Below are positions 25,885 to 35,500 of a DNA stretch of 64,000 nucleotides, piece after piece. Location of the stretch: NCBI RefSeq assembly GCF_004217315.1, contig NZ_SGWR01000001.1, forward strand, positions 124,001 to 188,000, written 5' to 3'. Position numbers and translations under genes: made by a program. Each line of letters starts with the position of its first letter. Position 1 is the first letter of the stretch. The notes below the pieces were generated by a model, which was not told where the DNA came from, searched no databases, and worked only from the letters and a program-made list of their open reading frames with translations. Origin of the DNA: Corticibacter populi (GTDB lineage: Bacteria > Pseudomonadota > Gammaproteobacteria > Burkholderiales > Burkholderiaceae_C).

Positions 25885-28392
25885 ATGTCGCGTCGCGACC
25901 GATCCACCTCGCCCCAGCGCTGGGTATGTAAAAAATCATCCGTCTCATTGCCGGGTGTATTCACTGGAGCAGCCTTCGCGCAGGCATTGGCCGCGGCATG
26001 GGCGGTACTTTCCATGGGCGCGGCGCAGGCCCAGTCGCGCGCCTTCGACATTCCGTCGCAAGCGCTGGATGCGACATTGGCGCAGATCAGCCGGGAGGCC
26101 GGCATGCAACTGCTGCTGGCGCCCGAACTGGCTCGCGGCCTGCGCGCCCCCGCCATCCGTGGCGAACTCGATGCGGATGCGGCGATCGCGGCAGCACTGC
26201 AGGGCAGCGGCCTGCTGGCCGTGCATCGCGGCGATACCGTGGTGGTGCAACGCGCCGAGGATGCCGGGCCAAGCCTGGCCGACGTGACGGTGACCGACAC
26301 CGCCTTTGCCGATGCCACCACCGAGCGCACCAACTCCTACACCGCCTCGGTGATGAGCACCACCACCGGGCTGCAGCTGACGCCGCGCGAGACGCCGCAA
26401 TCGGTCAGCGTCGTCACCCGCAAGCAGATCGATGACCAGGACCTCTCCAGCATGGAAGCCGTGCTCAGGCAGAGCACCGGCATCAACGTCATCCGTGATT
26501 CGGGCCGCTACCGCTTCCAGTCGCGGGGCTTCTATATCGACCAGGTCGAGGAGGATGGCGTCAGCAGCACCGTGCCGGGCTCTTCCTCCAACCCGTACCG
26601 GTCGGCCGACAGCATGAGCGAACTGGAAATCTATGACCACATCGAGGTGTTGCGGGGCGCCGCCGGCCTGACGCAGGCCAATGGCGAGCCGGGCGGCACC
26701 ATCAATGCGGTGCGCAAGCGCCCGACCAGCGACTTCCAGGCCCGTGGCTCGTTCGCGCTGGGCAGCTGGAGTGGCAAACGCGCCAGCGTGGACGTGTCGG
26801 GCGGCCTGAACGCCGCCAAAACCCTGCGCGGACGCCTGGTGGCCGTCGCGGCCGACGGCGATTCGTTCAAGAATGCAGTGGAATATCGCCGCCACGCCGT
26901 CTACGGCGTCATCGATGCCGACCTGGGCGATGCCACCGTGCTGACACTGGGTGGTCTGTACCAGCGCAGCCGCGAGACGCCCGACCTGTTCGGCCTGCCG
27001 CTGGGCAGTGGCGGCGCCGACCTGGGCCTGCCGCGCTCGGGTTATCTCGCAGCCGACTGGTCGAAAAACGATTTCACCAAACACAACCTGTTTGCCGAGC
27101 TGACACACTACTTCGAGAACGAGTGGACACTGAGCACCAAGTTCAACGCCATCGACAGCGACTCGCAGCAACAGTTCGCCGGGCTGGCCTCGGCATCCGC
27201 GGCCTTCGCTGGCGTTGGCGGCGATGGCCTGCTGCCCATGAACAACATGCAGCGCTACGACAACACTGGAACCCAGCGCAGCCTGCAGGTCAACCTCCAC
27301 GGCCCTTACCAATGGCTGGGCCGGCGGCACGAGATGTTCCTGACAGCGCTGCTCTCGCGAGAGCGCGCCGACTCACGCTGGCGCCGCCACATGGACAGCA
27401 CCAGCTACGACGTCTGGACCTTCGATCCAGCACAGATCGAGCAGCCGGACTGGAGCGACGCCAGCATCCTGCAGAACGACGTGAGCTACCGCAACCGCAT
27501 CGACCAGCGCGCCGTCTCGCTGGGCACGCGCCTCAATGCCAGTGATGCGCTGCACCTGATCGTGGGCGGGCGCTACACGCGTTTCAAGGCTGGCGGCGAT
27601 TACCAGTACCAGACCTGGGCCGGCCAGCCCGATTCCGAATATGGCCGCAACGCCGATGTGCGCAAGAACCGGTTCGTGCCCTACCTGGGCGCCACCTACG
27701 ATCTGACGGGGCAGACCAGCCTCTATGCCAGCTACACACGGATCTTCAAGCCCCAAAGCAACATGGATGCCGATGGCAAGGTGCTCGAGCCGGTCATCGG
27801 CACCAACTACGAGCTGGGCGTCAAGTCGGAGCTGTTCGACAAGCGGCTCAATCTCTCGGCGGCGATCTTCCAGATCACGCAGAAGAACCGGGCCCTGTAC
27901 GACAGCGCTTCCGACGCCTATGTTCCTCAGGGCAAGGTGCGCAGCCGAGGCTATGAACTGGAAGCCTCGGGCGAGTTGCGGCCCGGCTGGAGCCTGCTGA
28001 CAGGGTATACCTTCAACAACAGCAAGTACCTCGAAACCGAAGGCAGCCGCTACACCAGCGGCAGCAACTACAGCAAGCACACGCCCAGGCACATGCTGCG
28101 CCTTGCCACCAACTACCGCCTGCCGGGCCAGTGGCGGCGGCTGAGCATCGGCGGCGGCATGCGCGTCCAGAGCGAGACCAGCAGCCTCTACGACGTGCGG
28201 CAAGGGGGCTACAGCATCTGGCAGGCCAACCTGCAGTACGAAATCAGCCGCCATGCGCGCCTGAACCTGGCCATCGACAACCTGACGGACAAGCGCTACT
28301 ACGAGAACCAGCGTACCCGCATGAACGGCATTAACAATTTCTATGGCACGCCGCGCAGCGTGTCATTGCGGCTGGACTGGATGCTCGACTGA
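25885..28392 (+). CDS. TonB-dependent siderophore receptor with STN signalling domain
   Basis: This 835-residue outer-membrane receptor has a signal peptide ending AQAQ near residue 50. An STN domain at about 52-122 (FDIPSQALDATLAQISREAG) contacts the FecR periplasmic part. Next come a plug (TPRETPQSVSVVTRKQIDDQ, EVLRGAAGLTQANGEPGG) and a 22-strand barrel ending in SVSLRLDWMLD. ATG 25885 was preferred because AAAGGAAG lies just upstream and a proper signal sequence follows. The architecture is that of FpvA/FoxA-like transducers. Next to the sigma/FecR fusion, it should both import a ferric siderophore and report its presence. The exact ligand cannot be read from the sequence. Confidence 0.93.
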   Translation: MSRRDRSTSPQRWVCKKSSVSLPGVFTGAAFAQALAAAWAVLSMGAAQAQSRAFDIPSQALDATLAQISREAGMQLLLAPELARGLRAPAIRGELDADAAIAAALQGSGLLAVHRGDTVVVQRAEDAGPSLADVTVTDTAFADATTERTNSYTASVMSTTTGLQLTPRETPQSVSVVTRKQIDDQDLSSMEAVLRQSTGINVIRDSGRYRFQSRGFYIDQVEEDGVSSTVPGSSSNPYRSADSMSELEIYDHIEVLRGAAGLTQANGEPGGTINAVRKRPTSDFQARGSFALGSWSGKRASVDVSGGLNAAKTLRGRLVAVAADGDSFKNAVEYRRHAVYGVIDADLGDATVLTLGGLYQRSRETPDLFGLPLGSGGADLGLPRSGYLAADWSKNDFTKHNLFAELTHYFENEWTLSTKFNAIDSDSQQQFAGLASASAAFAGVGGDGLLPMNNMQRYDNTGTQRSLQVNLHGPYQWLGRRHEMFLTALLSRERADSRWRRHMDSTSYDVWTFDPAQIEQPDWSDASILQNDVSYRNRIDQRAVSLGTRLNASDALHLIVGGRYTRFKAGGDYQYQTWAGQPDSEYGRNADVRKNRFVPYLGATYDLTGQTSLYASYTRIFKPQSNMDADGKVLEPVIGTNYELGVKSELFDKRLNLSAAIFQITQKNRALYDSASDAYVPQGKVRSRGYELEASGELRPGWSLLTGYTFNNSKYLETEGSRYTSGSNYSKHTPRHMLRLATNYRLPGQWRRLSIGGGMRVQSETSSLYDVRQGGYSIWQANLQYEISRHARLNLAIDNLTDKRYYENQRTRMNGINNFYGTPRSVSLRLDWMLD

Positions 28393-28481
28393 GAAGGCGT
28401 GAATGAGTCCGCCATGACCGCCGGATTCATTCGCGCGTCCTGACTGCCCGGGGCCATCCTCTGTCCGGTGGCGCCGGGCAA

Positions 28482-28519
28482 CCCCGCTGCTGCGACTATC
28501 AGAACCGCAGCAGCGGGGC
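28482..28519. terminator. Hairpin between the convergent receptor and entF genes
   Basis: CCCCGCTGCTGCG and CGCAGCAGCGGGG form a perfect 13-base stem around an 11-base loop that includes the entF stop codon. It could end transcription from both sides. There is no strong T run, only CTATTTGC on the plus side. Confidence 0.5.
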
Positions 28520-31500
28520 TATTTGCACCGTCGCCTCTGCACCGGTGAGCTGCGAATGCAGGAAGGGCACTTCCAGCGCCACCAGCGCGTCGGCGTAGGG
28601 AGCCCAGAGGTTTGCCTGCAGTTGCGGCTTGCTGGTGTGGTCGCGGCCGGCGCGCACGTGTGTGAGCGTGCCGTGGTAGCGGCGCTGCTGGTGCTGGCGG
28701 ATCAGGCGGTTGGTGTCGGTGACCACGCGGATCACGCCACTGAGCGCTTCCTCGGGCAGGTTGCCCAGCGCCGTGTCGCCGGCGCGCAGGAAGGCGATGA
28801 CCTTGGCCTGCGTGTCCAGCTCCGGGTGGCCCTCGGGGTCGTGGCCGGCAATCGCCAACAGCGCGCGCAGCGCCTGCAGCGGCGTGGGCTCGGGCTCGGC
28901 GCGCCAGACCTCGGCGGGATAGGCATCGAGCATGGCCACCAGGCCGACTGGCACTCCGCGCCGCTGAAGCTCGACGGCGATGGCCTGCGCGATGATGCCG
29001 CCGACCGACCAGCCCAGCAGGTGGATCGGACCTTCGGGCTGGATTTCCAGCGCGCGATTGGCGTATTGCGCAGCCAGCTCGTCGATGCTGGCCGGCAGCG
29101 GCTGGCCCGGATCAAGTGCCGGGGACTGCAACCCGAACACGCTGCGCGGCGTGGCGCCGGGCGGCATGAAGTTCTGCTCATGCGGACGGCTGATGGCCCG
29201 CGCCAGATGGCGGTAGCCCCAGCAGATGCCGCCGGCGGGATGGATGACGAACAGCGGTGCGGCATTGCCCGTCGGGGCATGGGCCAGCTCGATGAGCGGT
29301 GCCAGGCCGCTGTCGAAGCGGACCTTCTCGTCGTCGATCAGCGCCGCCAGCGCGCCTACCGAGGGGCTGGCGAACAGCGCGCCGAGACCGGGATTGCGCT
29401 GCCATTCCTGCTGCACGGCGGCGAGCAGTTGCACGGCCGAGAGCGAATCGCCGCCGAGGCTGAAGAAGTCGCTGTCGGCATCGATTCCGGCGACATTCAG
29501 CTCCAGCACGTCGGCAAACAGCGCAGCCAGGCGCTGCTCGGTGGCGGTGTGCAGTGGCCGGCCGGCGGCGCTGGCGAACTGCGGCGCCGGCAGTGCCTTG
29601 CGGTCGAGTTTGCCGTTGCTGGTGACCGGCCAGTGCGCCATGGCCACAATGGCGCTGGGCACCATGTAATCGGGCACGCTGGCGGCAATGTGCTGGCGCA
29701 GCGCGGCGGCGTCGAAGGCTTCGCCACGCCTGGGCTGCACATAGGCGACAAGCTTCTTGTCGCCGGCGCGGTCCTCGCGCACGATGACGCTGGCCTGTAT
29801 CGTCATGCCGCTGGTCTGGATGGCCGCCTCGATCTCGCCGAGCTCGATGCGCAGGCCGCGGAGTTTGACCTGGTGATCGCTGCGGCCGATGTATTCGAGC
29901 GCGCCGTCGCGCCGCCAGCGCGCCAGGTCGCCGGTGCGGTAGATGCGCTCGCCCGGCAGGTGCGGGTCGGGCAGGAAGGCCGCGCGCGTCAGGTCGTCGC
30001 GGCCCAGGTAGCCGCGGGCGAGCTGCACCCCGCCCAGGTACAGGTCGCCAGCAACGCCGGGCGGCTGCGGGCGCATCTGCGCATCCAGCACGTAAAGCCG
30101 TGTGTTCCAGACCGGATGGCCGATTGGCACCGGGCGCGAATGGTCATGCGGGCCTGCCGGCCAGTAGCTCACGTCCACGGCCGCCTCGGTGGGGCCGTAG
30201 AGGTTGTGCAGCTCGCTGTGCAGCGTGGCGTGCAAGAGGTCGCGCAGCTCGGCAGGCAGCTCCTCGCCGCTGGTGAAGATGCGGCGCATCTGCAGGCCGC
30301 GCACGCCGGGCTCCGCCAGGAAGGCCGCCAGCATCGATGGAACGAAGTGGCAGGTGCTGATGCGCTGCTGGCGGATGATGCGCGCCAGCCAGGCCGGATC
30401 GCGGTGCGCCTCGGGTGGCGCGACGACCAGCGTGGCGCCGGCCAGCAGCGGCAGAAAGAACTCCCACACCGAGACGTCGAAGGTGGCAGGGGTCTTCTGC
30501 AGAATGCGGTCAGCGGCACTGAAGCCATAGTGCTGGCGCATCCACTCGAGCCGGTTGACGATGGACTGGTGCTCGATCATCACGCCCTTGGGCTCGCCGG
30601 TGGAGCCGGAGGTGTAGATCACATAGGCGAGGTCGTGCGGCGATGGCGCGCCCGGCAGCACGGCCGATCCATCCGGTGCGGCCGGCCAGTCCGTGGTGCT
30701 CAGGCGCGGCAGTTCCAGCGGCAGTTGCGCGGCATCCTCGGGGCGCACCAGCGCGCACAGCGGTTTGGCCAGGCGCACCACGCGCGCCAGACGCTCGGGT
30801 GGGTGCTGCAGATCCAGTGGCAGGTAGGCACCGCCGGCGCGCAGCACGGCCACCAGCGCGATGACCAGCTCCAGCGAGCGCGGCAGCGCCACCGCCACCA
30901 GCACATCCTTGCCGACGCCGCGCTGCTGCAGCGCCTGGGCGAGGGCGCGGCTTTGCTGTTCGAGCTCGCCATGGCTGAGGATCTGGCCATCGAACTCCAG
31001 CGCCGGTGCGGCAGGGCTGCGGCGCATCTGTGCCTCGATCAGGGCCACCAGCGTGGTGCTGGGCACGGCATGCGCGGTGGCATTGACGTCGAACAGGTAG
31101 CGGCTGGCCTCGGTCGGGCTGGCCAGTGGCATGCCGCTGGCGGTGCCGGCCTCGAACGCCGCCAGGATGAAGGCCTGCAGCCGCTCGAGATGCTCCTGCA
31201 CGGTGGGCAGGTCGTAGAGGCCGGGGTTGGCTTCGATCTCCAGCTCCAGCGCCTCGGTGGCGTTGCCGCGAAAGCCGATGGTGATGTCGTCGATCGGGCC
31301 GGTGCCGAGAATCTCCAGCCGGGCCTCGAGGCCGCTCAGATGCAGCGGCTGGTAGAACGGCTGCACGTTGATGAGCGCGCCATAGAGGCGCCGGTTGCCG
31401 CCAAGCAGCCCGAGGTCGCGCCGCAGCTGCTCGCTGCGGTAGCGGCCATGGCGGCGCGCGCGCAACTGGGCACGCGCCATCTCCTGCAGGAAGTCGGAAA

Positions 31501-32458
31501 GGGGCTGATCAGGCCGGGCGGCGACCGGCAGCGGCAGCACGTTCATGACCATGGCCGGCACGCGCGCGCTGGCACTGCCGAGCCGGCCCATGAAAGGGAT
31601 GCCGACCACGGTTTGCTCGGCTCCGGCCATGCGCTGGCAGTACAGGGCCGTCAGGGCCGTCAGCACGTCGGGCCAGGGAATGTCGATGCGGCTGGCAAAG
31701 GCCAGCAGGGCCTGGCGCCAGGCGGGCGGCAGTGCCGTGCGCACGCGCAGGCATTGCGGAGCACTGATGGCCTTGCCACTCTGGCTGGCAGCCAGGCCGG
31801 CGACCTCGATGGGGCGGGCGAACAAGGCTTGCCAGTAGGCGGCGTCCTTGGCGCGTCGCTCGCTGGTGGCGTAAGTGTGGGCTTCGTCCATCACGGCGGC
31901 GAGGCTGCCCAGCGGCAGGCCTGCTCCGCCCGAGGCGGTGCCCTCCTGCGCGGCGGCGTTGTATAGCTCGACCACGCGGCTTTCCCACAGGGCCATGCCA
32001 TAGCCGTCGTTCAGCAGGTGATGGGCGCGCTGGTACCACACGTACTGCTCATCGCCCAGCCGGTAGAGGCGCTGCAGCGCCAGTGCGTCGCGCTGCGGAT
32101 CGAGCGGCGTGGCCATGTCGGCCCGCATGGCTTCCCGGGCAGCCTGCGCGGGCTGGGGTTGGGCCGAGACATCGATGACCTGCAGCCATGGCGTGCGGGC
32201 GTCATCGAGGAACTGTTCGACGATGCCCTGGCTCGACTCGCGCAGGCCCAGCCGCAATGCCTGCGCCTCGGCGGCTGCCCGGTTGGCGGCGGCGGTGAAG
32301 GCCGCCACGTCGAGCGCGCCTTGCAGCCACAGCGCGTGGCCGGTGTTGAAACAGGGGTTCTGCGGCGCCAGCCGCTGTGCGTACCAGAGTCCCGACTGGG
32401 CTTCGGTGAGCGGCCAGCGGCAGGCCTGCAGATCGGTGGCGGCAACGGGTGCGTTCAT
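28499..32458 (-). CDS. entF: EntF-type nonribosomal peptide synthetase (C-A-T-TE), serine-activating
   Basis: This 1319-residue enzyme has a condensation domain (HHLLNDG at 146-152), an adenylation domain (YTSGSTGEPKG near 614, YRTGDLARW, NGKLDRKALP), a carrier domain (LGGDSLSAV near 1003) and a thioesterase (GWSVGG near 1150). The binding-pocket segments FDVSVWEFF, HFVPSMLAAF, FTSGEELPAE and NLYGPTEAAVDVS match EntF closely, which predicts L-serine. It should join an aryl acid held on a carrier protein to serine and release a serine-ester siderophore of the enterobactin type. Upstream are the carrier protein and isochorismate synthase genes; no MbtH gene is adjacent. ATG 32458 fits the family start (PLTEAQSGLWYAQ follows). 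Confidence 0.92.
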   Translation of the reverse strand: MNAPVAATDLQACRWPLTEAQSGLWYAQRLAPQNPCFNTGHALWLQGALDVAAFTAAANRAAAEAQALRLGLRESSQGIVEQFLDDARTPWLQVIDVSAQPQPAQAAREAMRADMATPLDPQRDALALQRLYRLGDEQYVWYQRAHHLLNDGYGMALWESRVVELYNAAAQEGTASGGAGLPLGSLAAVMDEAHTYATSERRAKDAAYWQALFARPIEVAGLAASQSGKAISAPQCLRVRTALPPAWRQALLAFASRIDIPWPDVLTALTALYCQRMAGAEQTVVGIPFMGRLGSASARVPAMVMNVLPLPVAARPDQPLSDFLQEMARAQLRARRHGRYRSEQLRRDLGLLGGNRRLYGALINVQPFYQPLHLSGLEARLEILGTGPIDDITIGFRGNATEALELEIEANPGLYDLPTVQEHLERLQAFILAAFEAGTASGMPLASPTEASRYLFDVNATAHAVPSTTLVALIEAQMRRSPAAPALEFDGQILSHGELEQQSRALAQALQQRGVGKDVLVAVALPRSLELVIALVAVLRAGGAYLPLDLQHPPERLARVVRLAKPLCALVRPEDAAQLPLELPRLSTTDWPAAPDGSAVLPGAPSPHDLAYVIYTSGSTGEPKGVMIEHQSIVNRLEWMRQHYGFSAADRILQKTPATFDVSVWEFFLPLLAGATLVVAPPEAHRDPAWLARIIRQQRISTCHFVPSMLAAFLAEPGVRGLQMRRIFTSGEELPAELRDLLHATLHSELHNLYGPTEAAVDVSYWPAGPHDHSRPVPIGHPVWNTRLYVLDAQMRPQPPGVAGDLYLGGVQLARGYLGRDDLTRAAFLPDPHLPGERIYRTGDLARWRRDGALEYIGRSDHQVKLRGLRIELGEIEAAIQTSGMTIQASVIVREDRAGDKKLVAYVQPRRGEAFDAAALRQHIAASVPDYMVPSAIVAMAHWPVTSNGKLDRKALPAPQFASAAGRPLHTATEQRLAALFADVLELNVAGIDADSDFFSLGGDSLSAVQLLAAVQQEWQRNPGLGALFASPSVGALAALIDDEKVRFDSGLAPLIELAHAPTGNAAPLFVIHPAGGICWGYRHLARAISRPHEQNFMPPGATPRSVFGLQSPALDPGQPLPASIDELAAQYANRALEIQPEGPIHLLGWSVGGIIAQAIAVELQRRGVPVGLVAMLDAYPAEVWRAEPEPTPLQALRALLAIAGHDPEGHPELDTQAKVIAFLRAGDTALGNLPEEALSGVIRVVTDTNRLIRQHQQRRYHGTLTHVRAGRDHTSKPQLQANLWAPYADALVALEVPFLHSQLTGAEATVQIAPLLRF

Positions 32459-32514
32459 GGCAAAGAGATGGAAACAGGAGGGAGTCGGCCGGGCGCGAGG
32501 CCATCTACAGGCTC

Positions 32515-32766
32515 TCAACGATCGAGTTGGGCGAGCCGGTGTTGCACGACCTCCCACCAGCCTTGCAGAGTGGTGTGTTCGGCGATTTCGGAGAAGTCCA
32601 GGCCAATGCCGGTTTCGTTCCAGCTGACCAACAGATTGAGAACGCGCATGGAGTCCAGCCCCAGGTCGATCAAATTGTCGTCCAGGCCGATGTCCTCGGG
32701 CTGTTCATGGACCATGCGGGCGATATCGGCGCGCATGCGCGCGAGCGTAAGGGGTTCTGAGCTCAT
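32515..32766 (-). CDS. Stand-alone aryl carrier protein
   Basis: This 83-residue carrier protein has the phosphopantetheine site at LIDLGLDSMRVLNLL. Its sequence (VHEQPEDIGLDDNLIDLGLDSMR) matches the C-terminal carrier domain of EntB/DhbB, but the isochorismatase half of EntB is absent. It should hold dihydroxybenzoate or salicylate as a thioester for the EntF condensation domain, after loading by an EntE-type ligase that is not in this window. ATG 32766 lies seven bases after the entC stop, so the genes are tightly coupled; entF follows after a 56-base gap. Confidence 0.88.
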   Translation of the reverse strand: MSSEPLTLARMRADIARMVHEQPEDIGLDDNLIDLGLDSMRVLNLLVSWNETGIGLDFSEIAEHTTLQGWWEVVQHRLAQLDR

Positions 32767-32773
32767 GGTCTTT

Positions 32774-34066
32774 TCATCTCGAAGCGGTGTTGCCAAGGGT
32801 GGGGAAGAGCTCCAGGCCCTCCAATTCAAGGGCGCGGAGCATAGCACTGAACTTGGCAGCGGTTTCGTCGGCTTCCGCTGCCGGGGATGAGTCGTGCATG
32901 ATGCCCGCGCCGGCGAACAGCCGGGCCCGTGGCCCTTGGATTTCGGCACAGCGAATGGCCACGTACCAGCTGCCATCGCCGGTATTGTCGCTCCAGCCCG
33001 CTGTGCCGCCGTAGAAGCCTCGTTCGAATGGCTCCAGTTGCCGGATCAGGGTGAGCGCCGCATCTCTTGGCGCGCCGCATAGGGCCGGCGTGGGCTGCAG
33101 CCGCGCTGCGAGTGCCAGGCTGGAGCTTGTGGCGAGATCGTCGGGATGCTTGAGCGTGCCATTGATGTGTGTGCCGAGATGCCACATGCTGGCTGTGCTG
33201 CATAGTGAGGGATGAGCGGGAACAGCCAGATTGGCGCACAGGGGGTTGAGCAGGTCGGCGATGAATTCAACGACCACCCGGTGCTCTTGCAGGTCTTTGG
33301 CCGATTGAAGAAGGCGTCGGGTGGCGGCCTGATCCAGCATCGGATTCGCCTGCTTGGGAAGCGATCCGGCCAATGGCAGCGACTTGATGTTTTTTCCGCG
33401 TCGTGTGATCAGCAGTTCCGGGGTGGCGCCGACCAGGTGCGATGCCGCCGCGTGCCGTGCCGGGCCGGGCAGCGGGAGGCAATAGGTGGTGATGCTCGCA
33501 TCGTTCATGAGGTGGCGCAGCAGACGGCGCAGATCGAATGGCGTAGTGCGCGATATTTCCAGGCTGCGGGCCAGCACCACTTTGCGCAGGGCTTCTGCCG
33601 TGCCATTGCCAAGCCGTGCGGTGGCCTGGCGCACCATGTCCTGATAGCTGCGGCGGTCGGGTACCGCTTGCACCTGTGCGGAGTCGCCGCCCGCGGGCGC
33701 GCAGCCAGCAGCCTTCGGTGCAAGAAGCGAATCAATGGTGTGCATGGTTTGTGGCTGGTAAAGCCAGCATGGCGCATCCCGGTCGAAGGGCATGGCGCCG
33801 ACCAGCAGGGGCGCGGCGGCCCAGTCGGGGTCGAGTGCCCCCAGCACGGTGTCGCAGCAGCCGGTCAAGGCGTGCGTGCTGTCCTGGAAAAGGGGCTTGT
33901 GCACGCCAGTGGCTGCGAGGCTTTGCGCTGCTCCGTGGAGCATGAAGCAATTGCTCAGGTCGGGCGAACGCCGTGCTGCCAGGGGGGCATCCTCGCGCTG
34001 CAGCGTGGTGCGCGGCAAGGCGCCTGGTGTCGCCCGCATGTGAGGTTCGATATTCGGGAGGGACAT
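32774..34066 (-). CDS. entC: Isochorismate synthase
   Basis: This 430-residue enzyme converts chorismate to isochorismate, the first step of dihydroxybenzoate or salicylate synthesis. Family motifs are KVVLARSLEI, GATPELLITR, PLAGSLPK, EHRVVVEFI, HLGTHINGTL, PTPALCGAPRDAA, EPFERGFYGG and LFAGAGIMHDSSPAAEADET. The conserved E-x-x-E/D-x-T metal-site region is present, with ADET where EntC usually has W-x-E-T. It follows the sensor kinase gene on the same strand with a 93-base gap, and the carrier protein gene follows after seven bases. A start at ATG 34039 is also possible. Confidence 0.92.
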   Translation of the reverse strand: MSLPNIEPHMRATPGALPRTTLQREDAPLAARRSPDLSNCFMLHGAAQSLAATGVHKPLFQDSTHALTGCCDTVLGALDPDWAAAPLLVGAMPFDRDAPCWLYQPQTMHTIDSLLAPKAAGCAPAGGDSAQVQAVPDRRSYQDMVRQATARLGNGTAEALRKVVLARSLEISRTTPFDLRRLLRHLMNDASITTYCLPLPGPARHAAASHLVGATPELLITRRGKNIKSLPLAGSLPKQANPMLDQAATRRLLQSAKDLQEHRVVVEFIADLLNPLCANLAVPAHPSLCSTASMWHLGTHINGTLKHPDDLATSSSLALAARLQPTPALCGAPRDAALTLIRQLEPFERGFYGGTAGWSDNTGDGSWYVAIRCAEIQGPRARLFAGAGIMHDSSPAAEADETAAKFSAMLRALELEGLELFPTLGNTASR

Positions 34067-34159
34067 TTCAGTCGATGATGGCCGGGGAGTCGAAAAGGCG
34101 GAAAGGTGCGCCGGGCGGCGGCGCGGTCGGGACGACGGGTTGCCAGCAGTGTGTTCGTG

Positions 34160-35500
34160 TCAGTGATCGTCAGGCTTGGTGAAGAAGAGGGTGAAGCGGG
34201 TTCCACGGCCCTGGGCTACGGGCGAGTGCACTTCCAGGATCCAGCCCTGCATGTCGCAGACGCGCTTGGCGATCGCCAGCCCGAGGCCGGTCTGGTACAG
34301 GCCTTCACGCGAAGCCGGGCGATCGGACACCGCGCTGGGGTTCTGGTCGAGGCGGCGCATGCTGAAATAGCGTTCGAACACATGGGGCAGATCATGAGCA
34401 TCGATACCTGGGCCGGAATCGGTGAACTGCATGCCCGATGCGATGGATTGGATCTCCAGCCGGGCAGGGGCTGCGTGCAGCATGGCGTTGCGGATGATGT
34501 TGCGCATGACGGTCATCAGGGCTTGTCGCACGATTCGCTCTGAATGATCGCTGCGTACGCTGTTGACGATCTCCAGCCTGACCCGTTCCGCTTCGACGCT
34601 GAGGCTTTCGGTGATGTCGTGGACACAGCTCGCCAATGACAGGGCTTCGGCCTCGTTGGCACTGGCGTGAGTGATGCTGTAGGTGCTCTCCAGCGATTGC
34701 CGGATCTCGTCGACGGAACGGATGATCCGTTCCAGGCGCGCCATGGCCTGCGGTAGCCGGGCGGGCTGAACCTGGCGTTGCAGCAGCTCTGCGTCGCTGC
34801 GGATCACGGTCAGCGGGGTGCGGATTTCATGGTGCAGGTTGGCCGAGAATTCGCGCTGATCGGCAATTGCCGAATCGACCTGGTCCTGCACCCGGTTGAA
34901 GGCCTCCATCAGTCGCTCGGCCTCGTTGGCCCTGGAGATGCCATCCAGAGGCTTGCCGGGCGCCCAGCGGGCCAGGCGGTCGGCCACGGCATTGAGCGGC
35001 GTCACCAGCCAGTGCGCCACCGTGCTGCTGATCAGCAGCGCCAGCAGGCAGAAGACCAGCACGATGGCCGCCAGCGCCAGTGCGAAGCTGCGCGACTGTT
35101 GCTCCAGCACTACCGAGTCGTAGAGCACATAGAGCCGGCCATCCATCACCTCGGCGACGCTGACGTGCCAGGTGCTGTCGTCGCGATCCAGGTAATGCAT
35201 TCCGGTCGGCAGGCCGCGCAGCGCGTCAGGCATGGTACTGGCGCGCAGCATGTCGGTTTCGCCCCACGCAAACATGGAAGGGCCCATGTCTCGCTCGAAC
35301 GCGTTTTTCCAGGTGGCGCCGAAGCGCGATACGCGGGATATCAGCCGATTGGATTCGGTCTGGATCAGTTTGTCGATCATCGACTCCTGCATACCGCGGT
35401 ACACGTAATAGGTGGACAGCGCGACCATGCAGACGGCCACGGCGATCAGCGCCGTCAAGGCCAAGGTGATGCGCCAGGCGATCGATTTCTTGCTGGTCAT
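34160..35500 (-). CDS. Sensor histidine kinase, PfeS-like
   Basis: This 446-residue kinase has a first membrane segment at about 9-30 (WRITLALTALIAVAVCMVAL), a periplasmic sensor of about 130 residues, and a second membrane segment (ALALAAIVLVFCLLALLI). A HAMP-like linker follows, then the phosphorylated histidine in ANLHHEIRTPLTVI and ATPase boxes RNIIRNAMLHA, DSGPGID and GLGLAIAKRV. Its ATG overlaps the regulator gene by four bases. It lies beside siderophore genes and a catecholate receptor, as PfeRS does in Pseudomonas, so it probably senses a ferric catechol siderophore in the periplasm. That ligand is inferred from context. Confidence 0.88.
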   Translation of the reverse strand: MTSKKSIAWRITLALTALIAVAVCMVALSTYYVYRGMQESMIDKLIQTESNRLISRVSRFGATWKNAFERDMGPSMFAWGETDMLRASTMPDALRGLPTGMHYLDRDDSTWHVSVAEVMDGRLYVLYDSVVLEQQSRSFALALAAIVLVFCLLALLISSTVAHWLVTPLNAVADRLARWAPGKPLDGISRANEAERLMEAFNRVQDQVDSAIADQREFSANLHHEIRTPLTVIRSDAELLQRQVQPARLPQAMARLERIIRSVDEIRQSLESTYSITHASANEAEALSLASCVHDITESLSVEAERVRLEIVNSVRSDHSERIVRQALMTVMRNIIRNAMLHAAPARLEIQSIASGMQFTDSGPGIDAHDLPHVFERYFSMRRLDQNPSAVSDRPASREGLYQTGLGLAIAKRVCDMQGWILEVHSPVAQGRGTRFTLFFTKPDDH

